Of a stretch of 64,000 bases of DNA, positions 9,434 through 18,173 are shown piece by piece. Each line of letters starts with the position of its first letter. The stretch's first letter is position 1. A program made the position numbers and the translations under genes. The notes below the pieces were generated by a model. It saw only the letters and a list, made by a program, of their open reading frames with translations, was not told the origin of the DNA and did no database searches. The stretch covers positions 57,756 to 121,755 of the forward strand of contig DDGL01000004.1 of NCBI GenBank assembly GCA_002337605.1, in the 5' to 3' direction. The stretch is from Flavobacteriaceae bacterium UBA1903 (GTDB lineage: Bacteria > Bacteroidota > Bacteroidia > Flavobacteriales > Flavobacteriaceae).

Positions 9434-9459
9434 TAAAACTAAAATTATTTTTACTTTTA
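9434..9459. promoter_or_regulatory. Candidate divergent promoter pair
   Basis: Near-consensus -7 boxes point both ways: TAGTTTTA on the minus strand (9441-9434) and TACTTTTA on the plus strand (9452-9459). Each differs from TAnnTTTG only at the last base. They lie 27 bp and 35 bp from the preferred starts at 9407 (minus) and 9494 (plus). No clear -33 elements were seen. Confidence 0.3.
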
Positions 9460-9493
9460 TCGTGACTTCTATAACGCTTAAATAGCATCTAAA

Positions 9494-10789
9494 TTGAGTA
9501 AACTTTCAACCTTACTTCCTAAAAATACGCTGGAAAACAGGTTACTGTTCTTAGTTTTTGGTGTTTTTTTCTTGTTTTTTATCGTTCAGCCCCCCCTCTA
9601 TTCTCCAGATACGTTTAGTTATTTACGGGCCGATATTACACGTTTCCCTGGCTACATTATTTACCTAAGAGGACTTCGGGCCATAGTTGGCAGTAGTTTC
9701 GATGTTGTTGCTGTTGCAGGGCATTTGCTAATGGGTTTTCTGGCAGTTGTGGTTATTCTCAAAAATGTAAGCCAGCTTTTTCGATTATCGTGGCTGGCAA
9801 AAGGCTTGCTTCTTGGAGTTTTATTGTTCCCATATTTTAAGCCTATAGAAGTTGCTTTAAATTTAACTTCAGAAGGACTTGCATATCCACTATACCTGTT
9901 TTTAATCTCTTGTACCATAGATTTTCTTTTTAGAGATCAGTCAAAAAAAATTGTTCACATCGCTATACTCTACTTAGCATTGGTGCTTACGCGCGGGCAG
10001 TTTATAATAATTGGTCCTATTATTGGTTTTCTATATGCATTAAAACTGAAGAAAAGAATCTTTAAGCCAAAAGCACTTTTTTTAGTGCTTACTCTTTTTC
10101 TATTACCTATACTTTCCTCTTTTGCAGATAAAACCTACCGCTATATTTTTTATGGCTATTTTAAAACGACCCCTTACAGCTATGTGAATGTAGTCGCACT
10201 TCCACTCTATGTTTCTGAAGCAACCGACGGCAAAATATTTGAAATCAAGGACATCAAGGCAGTCTACGACCATTCACACCAAAAACTAGACAGCCTCAAC
10301 CTTCTAAGCACTGAAGTTCAGGGAAGTTATAAAGAAAAGTATATGCGCTTTCATTATAATTTCCCAAAGATTTGCAACCAGAACATTCATGACTTTGGGT
10401 TAACATACTACACCAGTCAAGGGTTCACGCCACCCAAAAATGCCTTTGCAATTGAAGATGCCTGCAAAACAATGACACCAAAGCTTATTCAAGCTCATTT
10501 TACTGAATTTCTTGCACTCTACTACACAAGCATCGTTCATGGGTTCAAATCGGTTTTTATTCTCTTTTTTGTGATTGCGCTGTCCATACTTAGTCTGGTA
10601 CGTGTGCTAAAACGTTTTGGCCTCAACGGAGCATTTGTTTTAATGGCAACACTTTTTATTATTTCTAATGCTATGATCGTTGCCATTGCTTCCCATAGCA
10701 TTATGCGCTATTTATTTTACAATTATTTTCTTGGACTTCTGATTTTAATCATACTTTTGAAAAAATTTATTTCACGCCATGAATCCTGA
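9494..10789 (+). CDS. Polytopic membrane protein, possible GT-C glycosyltransferase
   Basis: A 431-residue protein beginning with TTG at 9494; the frame is closed by TAA at 9479-9481 and the first ATG is far inside the conserved part. It has about 10 hydrophobic helices and one large extracytoplasmic loop (roughly residues 210-345) containing two cysteines. The acidic SPDTFSYLRAD loop after the first helix is reminiscent of GT-C folds. It overlaps by 11 bp a polyprenyl-phosphate sugar synthase gene, the usual source of GT-C donor substrate. Function is inferred; no family was recognised firmly. Confidence 0.55.
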   Translation: MSKLSTLLPKNTLENRLLFLVFGVFFLFFIVQPPLYSPDTFSYLRADITRFPGYIIYLRGLRAIVGSSFDVVAVAGHLLMGFLAVVVILKNVSQLFRLSWLAKGLLLGVLLFPYFKPIEVALNLTSEGLAYPLYLFLISCTIDFLFRDQSKKIVHIAILYLALVLTRGQFIIIGPIIGFLYALKLKKRIFKPKALFLVLTLFLLPILSSFADKTYRYIFYGYFKTTPYSYVNVVALPLYVSEATDGKIFEIKDIKAVYDHSHQKLDSLNLLSTEVQGSYKEKYMRFHYNFPKICNQNIHDFGLTYYTSQGFTPPKNAFAIEDACKTMTPKLIQAHFTEFLALYYTSIVHGFKSVFILFFVIALSILSLVRVLKRFGLNGAFVLMATLFIISNAMIVAIASHSIMRYLFYNYFLGLLILIILLKKFISRHES

Positions 10790-11924
10790 GCTTTCCGTAG
10801 TAATGCCCTGTCTAAACGAAGCTGAAACGCTAGCTATTTGTATACAAAAAGCACAAGGTTTTTTTGAGCGTGAAAACGTGCAAGGTGAAGTGGTTATCGC
10901 AGACAACGGCAGTACCGATGGCTCTATAAAGATCGCTGAAGACCTGCAAGCGCGTGTGGTGCACGTTAAAGAAAAAGGCTATGGAAATGCATTAATTGGA
11001 GGAATTACCGGAGCAAAAGGCACCTATGTGATGATGGGAGATGCTGATGATAGTTACGATTTTAGTAATATGATGCCGTATTTGGTAAAACTCCGCGAAG
11101 GTTATGACCTGGTAATGGGGAATCGGTTTAAAGGCGGGATTGAAAAAGGTGCGATGCCTTTTTTACATAAATACCTAGGCAATCCGGTGCTTTCCTTTAT
11201 TGGTCGTTTGTTTTTCAAGTCTAAAATTGGCGATTTTCACTGTGGCTTACGAGGGTTTAGCAAAGACGCGTTCCAGCGTATGGAGTTAAAAACCACAGGA
11301 ATGGAATTTGCCAGTGAAATGATAGTAAAAGCAAGTTTAAAAGATATGAAAATTGCCGAAGTGCCTACCACGCTTTCGGTAGATGGCCGAACGAGACCTC
11401 CCCATTTAAACACCTGGAGAGATGGGTGGCGACACCTGAGGTTTCTGGTGCTATACAGCCCAAAATGGTTGTTTTATTATCCAGGATTTTTACTGTTTTT
11501 CTTTGGGTTGATCACTTCTGTACTTCTAATATACAACCCCGTACGCATAGGTAGCGTAACATTTGATGTACATACATTGCTGTTCACTTCTGTAAGTTTA
11601 TTGATTGGTTTTCAGTTTATCTTATTCTATGGACTTACCAAGGTATTTACCGTGGAAAATGGATTGCTTCCAAAGTCTAAAAAATATGACAAACAATTTC
11701 AGTTTATCAATTTAGAAAAAGGACTAATTGTAGGGGCTTTACTTATTATTGCAGGTGTGGTTTTAAGTGTTTTAGCCTATAATTACTGGCACGATCTCAA
11801 TTTTGGAGATATTACAAACTCTAATACGCTTCGCCTTGTCATCCCTGCTATTACCACCATGCTATTAGGGGTACAGGTAATTTTATTCAGTCTATTCTTT
11901 AGTATTTTAGGATTAAAAAGATAA
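10779..11924 (+). CDS. Polyprenyl-phosphate hexose synthase-like GT2 (DPM1-like) with membrane tail
   Basis: A 381-residue protein. Residues 1-230 are a GT2 catalytic domain: LSVVMPCLNEAETL, IADNGSTDGS, MMGDADDSYD (DxD), and the FHCGLRGFS and RTRPPHLNTWRDGWRHL motifs of dolichol/undecaprenyl-phosphate glucose or mannose synthases. Residues 230-381 form four transmembrane helices. Expected product: undecaprenyl-phosphate-hexose for extracytoplasmic transfer, probably by the overlapping upstream membrane protein. The 3' end overlaps the convergent phosphatase-superfamily gene by 12 bp. Confidence 0.87.
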   Translation: MNPELSVVMPCLNEAETLAICIQKAQGFFERENVQGEVVIADNGSTDGSIKIAEDLQARVVHVKEKGYGNALIGGITGAKGTYVMMGDADDSYDFSNMMPYLVKLREGYDLVMGNRFKGGIEKGAMPFLHKYLGNPVLSFIGRLFFKSKIGDFHCGLRGFSKDAFQRMELKTTGMEFASEMIVKASLKDMKIAEVPTTLSVDGRTRPPHLNTWRDGWRHLRFLVLYSPKWLFYYPGFLLFFFGLITSVLLIYNPVRIGSVTFDVHTLLFTSVSLLIGFQFILFYGLTKVFTVENGLLPKSKKYDKQFQFINLEKGLIVGALLIIAGVVLSVLAYNYWHDLNFGDITNSNTLRLVIPAITTMLLGVQVILFSLFFSILGLKR

Positions 11925-13382
11925 ATCCTTTATAGGTTTAAAAACAACAGCACCATCCTCATCAATAGTTTGGTAGATACCTTCTTTGGCGCCTTTGTTT
12001 ATTATTAGATAACTGCCGTTTTCTTCTAAGTGATCTAAATAGGTCTTATCTTCTGAAAGATACGAGAACAAGACTCTAAATAAGTTTACAGAAGATTTCA
12101 ACTCCGAGTCATACGCAGGAGCTTCAGCAGGCCACGCAATGGCCAGGTTAGCTCCAAAAATACTATATTGAAAATCACGGTCTATATTTTTAGTAAACTT
12201 CTCACTCGTAGTGTTCATCCCCACAAAACCACCGTGGTCTGCCATAAAAATAACTAGCGCGTTGGGGTCTTCTTTTTTTATCAAAGTGAAAATCCGCTCC
12301 AGAGTTTTATTGGTTTCCTGGAGACGCTCCAGGTAGTTTTCGCGTTCGCTTTCTTTTCTATCCGTAACATTCTTAGCACTTGTTATGTGCCAAGGGTTTA
12401 GCATATGAAGAAAAAAGAACTTAGGGACCTCCTCTTTTTCCTGCAAGTACCTTTTAAAAGGAGCTTCAATATCATGCGTACGTTTTGCGCCATTCCGTAT
12501 GTACTTCATTTCACTGTACGGCAAGCTATTTACATCAAAACCCATAGTAGGGCGGTTGGCAATAAGGTAGGGAGTTTCTGTAACGTAATAGGTTTTATAC
12601 CCATTATTCTTAAAGGCATCTAAGACTACGTTTTCAGTAAAAATCATATTCCGTCCATTGTAAATCTCATCGTGGCTCAAGGACTTATTGTAGTAATGTT
12701 GCTTCATATTAAACATAGCCACATTAGATTCTACTGTGGTGGAATAGTTACTGCGGTACTGAGGATAAAATGTAACATCATGCCCTTTTAGAAACGCTTC
12801 AAACTCTGAGTTATTAAAGTTGTAATAGCCTTTGTTGAGTTCAGAAAAATTGGCATAGCCATCTGTTTGAATGAGGTATATGTTTGGTTTTTTAGTAAAG
12901 GTAACCTTAGCGATGGCATCTGGTTGTGTGCGCCAGTCTTCCGAAATTGAAGCATATTCCACGATGGTCTGCCCCAACCCAAATAGCGCCAGAACCCCTA
13001 ACACAAACTGGAATACAATTATTTTCAACACGTGCTTATACAGAAAGTACGCAACCACAACAGCAATAATAAATGCAAGCAGAATTTTGTCTTTCTCAAT
13101 GCCTGTATAGTAAAAGACCTTCAGTAAATACAGAAATGTAAAAACGTTTAAGAACGTTAGTATGTATTTTTTAAACGGTCTAAAGGGCTTCAGCTTTACA
13201 AGGGCATGCGCAATAAAAAACAACGCTATGGGCAGTACTAGAAAATAAGCGACAAAGAACCCTACGTGTTCCCAGGAGTTTATAATTGGAAAATTACGAC
13301 TGTAGTAAAAAAGAATAAAGTAAATCCCTGGCGCAGTAGCAGCGAGTAGGAGTCGTTTTATAGTGTAGGATGTTTGAGGCAT
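11913..13382 (-). CDS. Membrane-anchored alkaline-phosphatase-superfamily (sulfatase/LTA-synthase-like) enzyme, copy A
   Basis: A 489-residue protein. Four hydrophobic helices (residues 10-145) precede an extracytoplasmic domain with PNIYLIQTDGY (metal Asp D174), NYSTTVESN (candidate nucleophile T215 or T216), NPWHI (H332) and MADHGGFVG (D382, H383). This arrangement fits sulfatase-like hydrolases/transferases such as LTA synthase, OpgB and EptA, which move phospho-headgroups onto glycans or lipids. The conserved C-terminal tail includes GAKEGIYQTIDEDGAVVF. It is the last gene of a long minus-strand operon and one of five full-length paralogues. The transferred group is unknown. Confidence 0.8.
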   Translation of the reverse strand: MPQTSYTIKRLLLAATAPGIYFILFYYSRNFPIINSWEHVGFFVAYFLVLPIALFFIAHALVKLKPFRPFKKYILTFLNVFTFLYLLKVFYYTGIEKDKILLAFIIAVVVAYFLYKHVLKIIVFQFVLGVLALFGLGQTIVEYASISEDWRTQPDAIAKVTFTKKPNIYLIQTDGYANFSELNKGYYNFNNSEFEAFLKGHDVTFYPQYRSNYSTTVESNVAMFNMKQHYYNKSLSHDEIYNGRNMIFTENVVLDAFKNNGYKTYYVTETPYLIANRPTMGFDVNSLPYSEMKYIRNGAKRTHDIEAPFKRYLQEKEEVPKFFFLHMLNPWHITSAKNVTDRKESERENYLERLQETNKTLERIFTLIKKEDPNALVIFMADHGGFVGMNTTSEKFTKNIDRDFQYSIFGANLAIAWPAEAPAYDSELKSSVNLFRVLFSYLSEDKTYLDHLEENGSYLIINKGAKEGIYQTIDEDGAVVFKPIKDLSF

Positions 13383-13388
13383 GTAACC

Positions 13389-14849
13389 TTATAATTTACT
13401 GAAAACAACATTTCCCTTACTATCAATAGCCTTGTAAACGCCTTCGGGAGCACCTGAAGATATCTTTAAAAAGCTTGCATCCTCCTGTAAGTTGGTAAGA
13501 AATTCTGGTTTTTCAGCTAGGTGAGCGAATAAAACCCGAAACAAATTAACATTGGTTTTCAAGCTGTCCCGGTACATAACAGTGGTACCTTCCGGCCACG
13601 ATATGGCAAGAAGACTGCTAAATATTGAAATTGTTTTATCGGGATCTTCAGTGTATACATTTCCCTGGAACAGGGATTCAAATCCAACATATCCCCCATG
13701 GTCTGCAACCAGTACTACCAGAGCATTCTTGTCATTTTCTTGAATATGCGTAATAATATCCTGAAGGAGCAGATTTGTTTCATTTAAATTTTTCTGGTAG
13801 ATCTTCCGTTTTTTTTCAGCTAAATTTTCACCTTTTGTACCTCCATCAATATGTTTTGGATTCAGTATTTGAACGAAGAAAAACTTAGGGGTTTTCCCCG
13901 GCTGTTCCATAAATTCATAGAGGGCAGGTTTCACTTCTTTTTTCAGCTTAAAGCCTTTACTTAAGTAGGGAATTTCAGTATACGAGTAATTACAGTAATC
14001 GTACCCCAGCGCTGGTCTTGTTAACAATAAATATGGGCTTTCAGTAATAAAATGGGTTGTATAGTTATTGTTTTTTAATACAGAAAGTACCGGGTTGGAA
14101 GAAACAATGTGCTCCCGGGCGTTATACAGTTCAAAATTTGCTGCATCCCCCTGGTAGTAATGATGTTTCATTGCAAAAAGTGAGCTATTGGAAGACAGCG
14201 TAGCATCGTAGTTACTTCTGAAATTTTCATAGATTTCAAAATTGTGAGTCGTCAAAAACGCATTCATTTCTGAAGTATCCATTTCGTAATACCCCCGCTT
14301 TAACTGCGATGGATTTACATACCCATCTGGCTGAATTACGTAAATATTGGGTGTTTTAGTAAAAGTTGCCTCTTCGATAGCATCTGGCTGGTCCATCCAA
14401 TTATGGGTCTGGCTGGCAAACTCATAGAGCTTAGGAACCAGCGCAACCAAGGCAATGACGGATAAAATTAGTTCGAGCATAATTATTTTGACTCTAAATC
14501 TTCGAAGCAAATACCCCAACACCAGAGCCACAAGTAAAGACAATCCTATAAATTTAGCTTGTGCCCCTGCGTGCAAAGCCGTTGTAAGTAATGCCAGGAA
14601 CACAAATAGATTAAATACCAGCAAGAGCACTCCTACAAAATTTTTCTTACTGAAAATTTTATATAAAACCCAGGCAACACACCCCGGGATAACCAACGCT
14701 ACTGTAGAGAATACCAGCAAATGTTCCCAGGTGCTGATAAGGGTAAGGTTTTTAGAATACAAGAAAATTAGAGGATACAGCCCGGCAATACCCCCAACCA
14801 GGAATGCAGGAATTTTTAATGCTTTTTTATGTGATTTGGCTGGTCTCAT
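13389..14849 (-). CDS. Membrane-anchored alkaline-phosphatase-superfamily enzyme, copy B
   Basis: A 486-residue paralogue of copy A with the same architecture: four N-terminal helices, PNIYVIQPDGY (D175), NYDATLSSNSSLF (T217), LNPKHID and VADHGGYVG. The C-terminus GAPEGVYKAIDSKGNVVF matches the shared tail. It is 6 bp upstream of copy A. Differences around the nucleophile (YDAT instead of YSTT) and in the region between residues 280 and 320 could reflect a different acceptor or donor headgroup; that is inference. Confidence 0.8.
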   Translation of the reverse strand: MRPAKSHKKALKIPAFLVGGIAGLYPLIFLYSKNLTLISTWEHLLVFSTVALVIPGCVAWVLYKIFSKKNFVGVLLLVFNLFVFLALLTTALHAGAQAKFIGLSLLVALVLGYLLRRFRVKIIMLELILSVIALVALVPKLYEFASQTHNWMDQPDAIEEATFTKTPNIYVIQPDGYVNPSQLKRGYYEMDTSEMNAFLTTHNFEIYENFRSNYDATLSSNSSLFAMKHHYYQGDAANFELYNAREHIVSSNPVLSVLKNNNYTTHFITESPYLLLTRPALGYDYCNYSYTEIPYLSKGFKLKKEVKPALYEFMEQPGKTPKFFFVQILNPKHIDGGTKGENLAEKKRKIYQKNLNETNLLLQDIITHIQENDKNALVVLVADHGGYVGFESLFQGNVYTEDPDKTISIFSSLLAISWPEGTTVMYRDSLKTNVNLFRVLFAHLAEKPEFLTNLQEDASFLKISSGAPEGVYKAIDSKGNVVFSKL

Positions 14850-14854
14850 TTATG

Positions 14855-16312
14855 TTATTCAATCTTTTCGAAAACTACGTTATAATCTTCGTCAATACAT
14901 TCATAAAAATGGGCACCAAAAAAACTGTCATACAACGGAATATAACTGGTATTAGGTTCTTTAGTTTCTAAGATAGCATCATTATTGGCAAGTTCTGCAA
15001 AAATGGTACGGAACATATTTACGCTGCTTTTAATATTTGTATGTTTTGGTGTATACCCTTCTGGCCATTTTATGTTGAGCATACTGGTAAAAGAAGAGAT
15101 GGTTTCTACAGAATTAATTTTTCGTGTTTCTACTTCCTGGACATATTGCAGGCCAACATACCCCCCGTGATCTGCAACCAGGATAATCATAGGGTCAGGG
15201 TCGTACTTATTTATAATTTCAATAAGACTGGTAAGCCAGTCGTTTGCCTGCTCTAATCTAATAAGGTACGCATCCCTTTCGCCTGCTACGCCGGTTGTAT
15301 ATCCTTTTTCATGAGTGACGTGGCTAGGCAGTGTTTTTTCAATAAACACAAAATTGGCTCCCTGCGGTAGGTTTGCCATAGCTGCGTCAAAATCCGGAAT
15401 AATATCGGCACCACGAACAGGCCCTGTATCGTATATTTTTACTTGCTTGCGCTCTATGTTACAATGGTCAAACGCAGTTTGTTTTCCATTGATTAAAAAG
15501 TAAGAGTTATCTGTTATAAAGTGACTGGTATAGCCGTTGTTCTTTAAGATATTGAGTGTGTTGTTATAGGGTCCTACCACCACTTCCTGTGCCCCCATGG
15601 TTTTAAGGTTTCCGGGATATGTATTTTGATAGTAATGATGTTTCATCGAAAACAAAGCAGCGTTAGAAGTAAGTGTGGAATAGTAATTACTTCTATAATT
15701 AGGGTGGTTCACAAAGCCCTGATTGCTTAAATAGCTTTCAAATGCTGAGTTATCGTAACTATACGGAGGTTTCGACAAATGACTAAAATTCGCATAGCCA
15801 TCGGGTTGGATTACATAGATATTTGGTTTTTGCGCTAACTGTACCCCTTGTAATTCTGAAGAAATTTGAGTCCAATCTGCATTGTATTGTATCATAAACC
15901 ACAGTTTAGGAACCAGCGTGATTACACTAAGTGCAGCCAGTAAAAACTGAATGACAATTATTTTTTTTAGGTATTTATAGACTAAAAAGCTTAGCAAAGC
16001 AGCGCAAAATAGTACGACTGCGATAAACTTCTTATTCCCCAAAAAAATAAGCATCGCAATAAGCCCTGAAAACATAACAAGATTAACTCCGGTCATTCTA
16101 TACTTTTCAAGCTTTTGTAGAAACCCTAACCTAAACACAGGTTTGGAGAGTGCCATTAACATAAAAGGCAACACAAAACAAATGGCTACCAAAAATCCAA
16201 GCTGCAACCAGGAGTCGGCCATATCAAAATTACCGTTATAGTAATGCAAAAAAGGGTATAGACCGGCCGCTAAGGCAACTTTTACTTCATATTTTTTTAA
16301 GGACATTCCCAT
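14855..16312 (-). CDS. Membrane-anchored alkaline-phosphatase-superfamily enzyme, copy C
   Basis: A 485-residue paralogue and the most divergent of the set. Motifs are retained: PNIYVIQPDGY, NYYSTLTSNAALF, LPSHVTHEKG and VADHGGYVG. Its C-terminal tail (SFFGAHFYECIDEDYNVVFEK) is diverged from the GIYK pattern of its sisters. The start at 16312 gives MGMSLKKYEVK; the methionine three codons in is an alternative. It lies 5 bp upstream of copy B, so tight co-transcription is expected. Confidence 0.8.
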   Translation of the reverse strand: MGMSLKKYEVKVALAAGLYPFLHYYNGNFDMADSWLQLGFLVAICFVLPFMLMALSKPVFRLGFLQKLEKYRMTGVNLVMFSGLIAMLIFLGNKKFIAVVLFCAALLSFLVYKYLKKIIVIQFLLAALSVITLVPKLWFMIQYNADWTQISSELQGVQLAQKPNIYVIQPDGYANFSHLSKPPYSYDNSAFESYLSNQGFVNHPNYRSNYYSTLTSNAALFSMKHHYYQNTYPGNLKTMGAQEVVVGPYNNTLNILKNNGYTSHFITDNSYFLINGKQTAFDHCNIERKQVKIYDTGPVRGADIIPDFDAAMANLPQGANFVFIEKTLPSHVTHEKGYTTGVAGERDAYLIRLEQANDWLTSLIEIINKYDPDPMIILVADHGGYVGLQYVQEVETRKINSVETISSFTSMLNIKWPEGYTPKHTNIKSSVNMFRTIFAELANNDAILETKEPNTSYIPLYDSFFGAHFYECIDEDYNVVFEKIE

Positions 16313-16327
16313 AGTTTGTTATCTGTT

Positions 16328-17782
16328 TCAATGCTTTTGGAATACTACATTGCCATCTCCATCTATACATTTATAAATTCCTTGCGGAGCACCGTCTTTT
16401 ATAATGGTATAGGAGGCGTCCTCCTGTAAATGGTCAAGGTATTTATTGTTTTCACTTAAGTACGAAAATAATATCCGAAAGGTATTAATACCGCTTTTAA
16501 AGTGTTTATCTATTTCCGGGGCTTCACCATTAGGCCACTTTATAGAAAGTTGTGTACTGAAAGCCGAATAGATCCTATCCCTATCCATTGTTTTTTCTCG
16601 CACCTCCAGCATATACTCATACCCCAGATAGCCACCGTGGTCTGCCATAATTAAAATAAGACCATTAGGGTCTTTTTCCTGAATCATGCGAATTATTTTT
16701 TTAAGTCTTTCGTTGCTTATAGCGAGGTTCTGTTCATATAATTCGGCTTCTTTTTGAGCGCCCATGGTCAAGTTTTTCATGGACTGAACGTGCCCGGGTT
16801 TAAAAATTTCGATGAAGAAAAATTTCGATTTGTCTTCATCGATATGTAAGTATTTTTCAATGGGTACCAGAATATCTTCTTCTTTCTGAAAACCATCGGT
16901 AATAAAGTCTATGTCGTTATAATCAAAGTTACATACGTCGTAGCCCATTTCTGGAAAATTGGAAAGTATATAAGAACCCTCTGCCAGAAAATGTGTTTTG
17001 TATCCATTGTTCTTAAAGGCATTTAATACTGGGTTATCCGAAATAATAATATTCCTGGCATTGGCCATTTCACTAAAGTTAAACCCATTATTGTAAAAGT
17101 GATGCTTCATGGTAAATGTAGCACTGTTTGAAACCAACGTCGAGCTATAGTTACTACGAATATCTGAATAGATTTTGAAACCGTTTTCCCGCAGAAAACT
17201 CCAGTAGTGTTCATTGTCTATGTTCTTGTAGGGACCCTTACCCATTTCAGAAATATTTACATACCCATCTGGTTGAATGTAATACACATTAGGGCGTTTT
17301 TTAAATACTACTGCCTCAATATCGTCTGGCTGATTGGTCCACTCGTTCGAATAGGTCCACTGGTTTTTAATGGTTGGAAACAACCAGAATAATCCTATCA
17401 ACGCCAAAACCAATTGCAACACCACCACTTTCTTAAAATACTTCCGAAAAAACACAGCAATTAAGGTGGCAACTACAATAATACAAAGGGTAAATACCCA
17501 TTGTAATTTAGCGTATAAGCAAATTTGAATGAAGCATAAGAAAGCAGTAATGTTTAAAAAAGGAAATGCAACCGGTTTTATTTTTTTTACAAAAGGCAGA
17601 AAGCTAAAAAACTGAATTCCCAGAAATAAGCAAATAGGAGCTACCAAAAACAACCCGATGAAGAAGACAAAGTGCTTCCAGGAGTTGATGAGGGAAAAAT
17701 TGTTGGTGTAGAAAAATATAATGGGATACAAGCCAGCAGCGAGACCATATAAAACTGTTTTCTTAAACTGAGGTATTTTCAT
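16328..17782 (-). CDS. Membrane-anchored alkaline-phosphatase-superfamily enzyme, copy D
   Basis: A 484-residue paralogue: four N-terminal helices, PNVYYIQPDGY, NYSSTLVSNSATF, FKPGHV and MADHGGYLG, ending GAPQGIYKCIDGDGNVVF. Its first 70 residues, the 23-bp upstream gap and its last 40 residues are closely related to the remnant gene just upstream (17806-18150), so the two arose by duplication. It is 15 bp upstream of copy C in the same operon. Confidence 0.8.
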   Translation of the reverse strand: MKIPQFKKTVLYGLAAGLYPIIFFYTNNFSLINSWKHFVFFIGLFLVAPICLFLGIQFFSFLPFVKKIKPVAFPFLNITAFLCFIQICLYAKLQWVFTLCIIVVATLIAVFFRKYFKKVVVLQLVLALIGLFWLFPTIKNQWTYSNEWTNQPDDIEAVVFKKRPNVYYIQPDGYVNISEMGKGPYKNIDNEHYWSFLRENGFKIYSDIRSNYSSTLVSNSATFTMKHHFYNNGFNFSEMANARNIIISDNPVLNAFKNNGYKTHFLAEGSYILSNFPEMGYDVCNFDYNDIDFITDGFQKEEDILVPIEKYLHIDEDKSKFFFIEIFKPGHVQSMKNLTMGAQKEAELYEQNLAISNERLKKIIRMIQEKDPNGLILIMADHGGYLGYEYMLEVREKTMDRDRIYSAFSTQLSIKWPNGEAPEIDKHFKSGINTFRILFSYLSENNKYLDHLQEDASYTIIKDGAPQGIYKCIDGDGNVVFQKH

Positions 17783-17805
17783 AAACAGTGTAAAAATAGC
17801 GGTAT

Positions 17806-18150
17806 TTATCGTTTCCTAAAAACAATCTTACCTGTACTATTCATGCATTCATAGACACCTTCGGTAATTATGGTATAGGTTGCATCCTCCTGTAAATTCT
17901 CTATATAGCTGTTATTTTCGCTTAGATATGAAAATAAAGCTGGTTGTAACTTTTTGATGGAAGGTAGAAAGCTCATCAACTGAATTCCCAGAAACAAACA
18001 AATAGGAGCTATCAAAAACAACCCGATGAAGAAAGTAAAATGCCTCCATGAATTAATAAGGGAGAAATTATTGGTATAGAAAAATATAATGGGGTACAAA
18101 CCTGCTGCAAGACCATACAAAACTATTTTCTTAAACTGGGATTTTTTCAT
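17806..18150 (-). pseudogene. Internally deleted copy of the phosphatase-superfamily paralogue (in-frame remnant)
   Basis: An intact 114-residue ORF that joins the first ~72 residues of copy D (MKKSQFKKIVLYGLAAGLYP onward, two membrane helices) directly to the last ~42 (FSYLSENNSYIENLQEDATY onward). About 360 codons covering the rest of the membrane region and all catalytic motifs are missing. The join keeps frame. It cannot be an active enzyme. It could be dead, or could persist as a small two-helix membrane protein. Gap sequences on both sides (TGTAAAAATAGC) are duplicated with copy D. Confidence 0.85.
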
Positions 18151-18173
18151 AAACGCTGTAAAAATAGCAGTAA

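Noticed and set aside
14455..14955. 166-codon plus-strand ORF
   Set aside because: Antisense to the N-terminal membrane region of copy B and the end of copy C of the phosphatase-superfamily array.
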